A stretch of DNA of 23,839 bases from Chrysochromulina tobinii (taxonomy: Eukaryota > Haptophyta > Prymnesiales > Chrysochromulinaceae): positions 1-23,839 of the forward strand of contig JWZX01002373.1 in the NCBI GenBank assembly GCA_001275005.1, given 5' to 3'. Below are positions 22,477 through 23,839 of the stretch, piece after piece. The stretch's first letter is position 1. Every line of letters begins with the position of its first letter. The notes beneath the pieces were generated by a model. It searched no databases. It saw only the letters and a program-made list of their open reading frames with translations, and was not told where the DNA came from. A program made the translations under genes and the position numbers.

Positions 22477-23463
22477 CTATTTGGCGTACCTCGTCGTGTA
22501 GTTCGCAAACACGCTCTTGAGGACGCTGCTGAGTGCAGCACCGCCGCCGTGGGCCTCGCAAGCTGCTTCGGAGTGCCAGCGCGAGTGCACCACCAAAACC
22601 TCGTCTCCCAGGTGAGCAGCATCGTTCTCGCACCGAGGCATACGCACAGTGAACGTCACACCAATGAATCCGCGAAGGCCTTTCAGTTGATCCTTGAAGC
22701 TAGTCATGCTGGTCAGTTTTAGGATCTCGGGCAGTGCGCCTCGCTTTATAGGCAGCTCGGTGATGTGATGGAACACCATCACATCGCCTGCACCGGGCGA
22801 GCCATCCATCTCATGCAAAGCCTTGCTCAGTCTCACTCTTGAACGATGGCCCTCAGCCACTTTCCCATCGATAAGCTCGCGAAGATGTTGGGCGGCACAG
22901 TGTAAGTGGAAAGGAAATCGGTCCTCGTTTGTGATCGCTGCAACGCTGCCTTCGACTGGACCACGCTTGGCCCTACCATTTGGAACTGGCGCGCGATCGA
23001 GTGTCAAGAGGAGGTGCTGGAATGCATCAAAGTCGAGCGCCATGCCACGGCGAGTGCTGCGCCGAAGCATCATGGACCGAACCTCCACAGGGTCAATGCC
23101 GATCGCCTTCAGTGGGCCTTCAAGTTCATCAAGCGACACATCACCACTGCGATCCACGTCCAGATTGTTGAATTCTCTGCGCAGAGCCTGTCGACGCTCC
23201 TCGGTCATGGGCACACGTGGACATTTCGAGCGCGTACGCGCAGCCAACCATTGGTGCCAGTCGCTTTCAAGCGCGAGCTGCCTTGCGTGCCGCAGTCGCT
23301 TGGCCTTGGAGAGCGCCTCATGCGTCTGTATGGGGGGCGGCAGCACCCGTGGCGATGCTTTCAGCGAGGGTGGCAAGGAGCTACGCTGCCGGCTTGCTGC
23401 GATGGGTATAGGGGGCAGAGAGAGGGTGTTGCGTTGGATGAGCGCGTCAACGCTGAGGCCCAT
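22477..23463 (-). CDS. EF-hand protein with possible ABM-like C-terminal domain
   Basis: The frame is open to 23607, but only from a GTG; the first ATG is at 23463, giving 328 residues. An upstream exon is possible because the Pro/Ser-rich sequence before that ATG stays open. Residues about 45-90 are basic and helical. One canonical EF-hand has the loop DVDRSGDVSLDE (102-113) in FNNLDVDRSGDVSLDELEG; a second hand with a degenerate loop (MALDFDAFQHLL) follows, as is common in EF-hand pairs. The last 100 residues, with EILKLTSMTS, GLRGFIGVTF and VLVVHSRWHSEAACEAHGG, recall the ferredoxin-like fold of antibiotic-biosynthesis-monooxygenase/dimeric alpha-beta-barrel proteins, where ..W.S.EA..AH is typical. 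No catalytic residues can be named. It may be a calcium-regulated enzyme or sensor; confidence in the second domain is low. Confidence 0.65.
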   Translation of the reverse strand: MGLSVDALIQRNTLSLPPIPIAASRQRSSLPPSLKASPRVLPPPIQTHEALSKAKRLRHARQLALESDWHQWLAARTRSKCPRVPMTEERRQALRREFNNLDVDRSGDVSLDELEGPLKAIGIDPVEVRSMMLRRSTRRGMALDFDAFQHLLLTLDRAPVPNGRAKRGPVEGSVAAITNEDRFPFHLHCAAQHLRELIDGKVAEGHRSRVRLSKALHEMDGSPGAGDVMVFHHITELPIKRGALPEILKLTSMTSFKDQLKGLRGFIGVTFTVRMPRCENDAAHLGDEVLVVHSRWHSEAACEAHGGGAALSSVLKSVFANYTTRYAK

Positions 23464-23662
23464 GTTTTGCACAGTGTTCGAAACCACAGCACGGGGTGGC
23501 GGCGATGAAGGCGGCGATGATGGATGAGGCGGCGACGGTGAACTTCCCGGGGACGCGGGTTGTCTCCGACACGGAGAACGACCACATGAACTCCAAGTAC
23601 TCCACACGGGAGACGCGCCTTAGTTTGTGATGTGGATATTTGTAACTGAACAGCAGTTTGCA

Positions 23663-23688
23663 AGTACCGGTACGTTGCTACCGGTACT
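23663..23688. repeat. Perfect 10 bp inverted repeat
   Basis: AGTACCGGTA (23663-23672) and TACCGGTACT (23679-23688) are exact reverse complements with a 6-base loop. Each arm also contains the internal palindrome TACCGGTA. It lies about 200 bp upstream of the EF-hand gene's first ATG. Confidence 0.85.
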
Positions 23689-23794
23689 GGCGCACACATA
23701 ACGCCACGCATAGAATTCTTGGGCTCGACCCTCGCCACGTGAGTCGTACTGAGGTGAGGCGACAGTGCAGGGGCGGACTTGGAATTGAAATCCC

Positions 23795-23833
23795 GGAATT
23801 TCGGAATTGTAATCCTAGCCCCCTCGAAATTCC
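23795..23833. repeat. 9 bp inverted repeat at window edge
   Basis: GGAATTTCG (23795-23803) and CGAAATTCC (23825-23833) are reverse complements, and GGAATT occurs three times within 30 bp. It may be the end of a longer repeat lying to the right of the window. Confidence 0.6.
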
Positions 23834-23839
23834 ATGACG

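Larger units (their letters stand above)
23464..23839. other. Upstream flank with inverted repeats, no gene supported
   Basis: The segment is the 5' flank of the EF-hand gene and may include an earlier exon of it between 23464 and about 23607 (Pro/Ser-rich frame). Beyond that only repeats are seen. The window ends without another gene. Confidence 0.45.

Overview
The window is nuclear DNA from a GC-rich unicellular eukaryote. A haptophyte-type alga is the most likely source; this is inferred from protein style and intron form, with no database search. Signs of a eukaryote are an eIF5A gene with the hypusination motif, GT-AG introns with CTGAC branch-point-like sites, EF-hand, SAM, SH3, LRR and WD40 domains, poly-Gln, poly-Gly and acidic low-complexity tracts, and type I and type II membrane proteins. 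I see no operons, insertion sequences, CRISPR arrays, rRNA or tRNA.

Layout. 1-1160: poorly resolved, with a doubtful Ala-rich open frame on + and a small acidic protein with a nuclear-signal-like basic cluster on -. 1622-3214 (-): a seven-blade WD40 gene in which nearly every blade is its own 126-129 nt exon, separated by near-identical 65-69 nt introns. 3944-5536 (+): a 2OG-Fe(II) oxygenase of prolyl-4-hydroxylase type with a lysine-rich N-terminus and an acidic tract. 5961-8315 (-): a secreted or type I membrane protein built of PPC-like beta modules. 8408-12008 (+): a type II membrane-anchored family 3 glycoside hydrolase in three exons, divergent from the previous gene across a 92 bp AT-rich promoter. 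12225-13643 (+): an unknown protein with an SH3-like segment and two PYWE motifs. 13962-15503 (-): an acyl-CoA-binding-protein-like plus FABP-like protein. 15677-20764 (+): a 1695-residue LRR/SAM/SH3/EF-hand scaffold with many in-frame tandem duplications. 21369-21875 (-): eIF5A. 22477-23463 (-): an EF-hand protein with a possible ABM-like C-terminal domain.

The genes are packed tightly in convergent and divergent pairs, and most look intronless or intron-poor. The two cell-surface or secretory proteins (5961-8315 and 8408-12008) share a promoter region, as do the lipid-binding protein and the scaffold (15503/15677). Otherwise I see no pathway linking neighbours; this looks like ordinary nuclear gene order.

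The most striking feature is the WD40 gene, where exon and intron were copied together so that the introns are as alike as the exons. Next are the ACBP/FABP domain pairing and the repeat-rich scaffold. None of these is clearly a new biological system; the WD40 exon array is the best candidate for a closer look.
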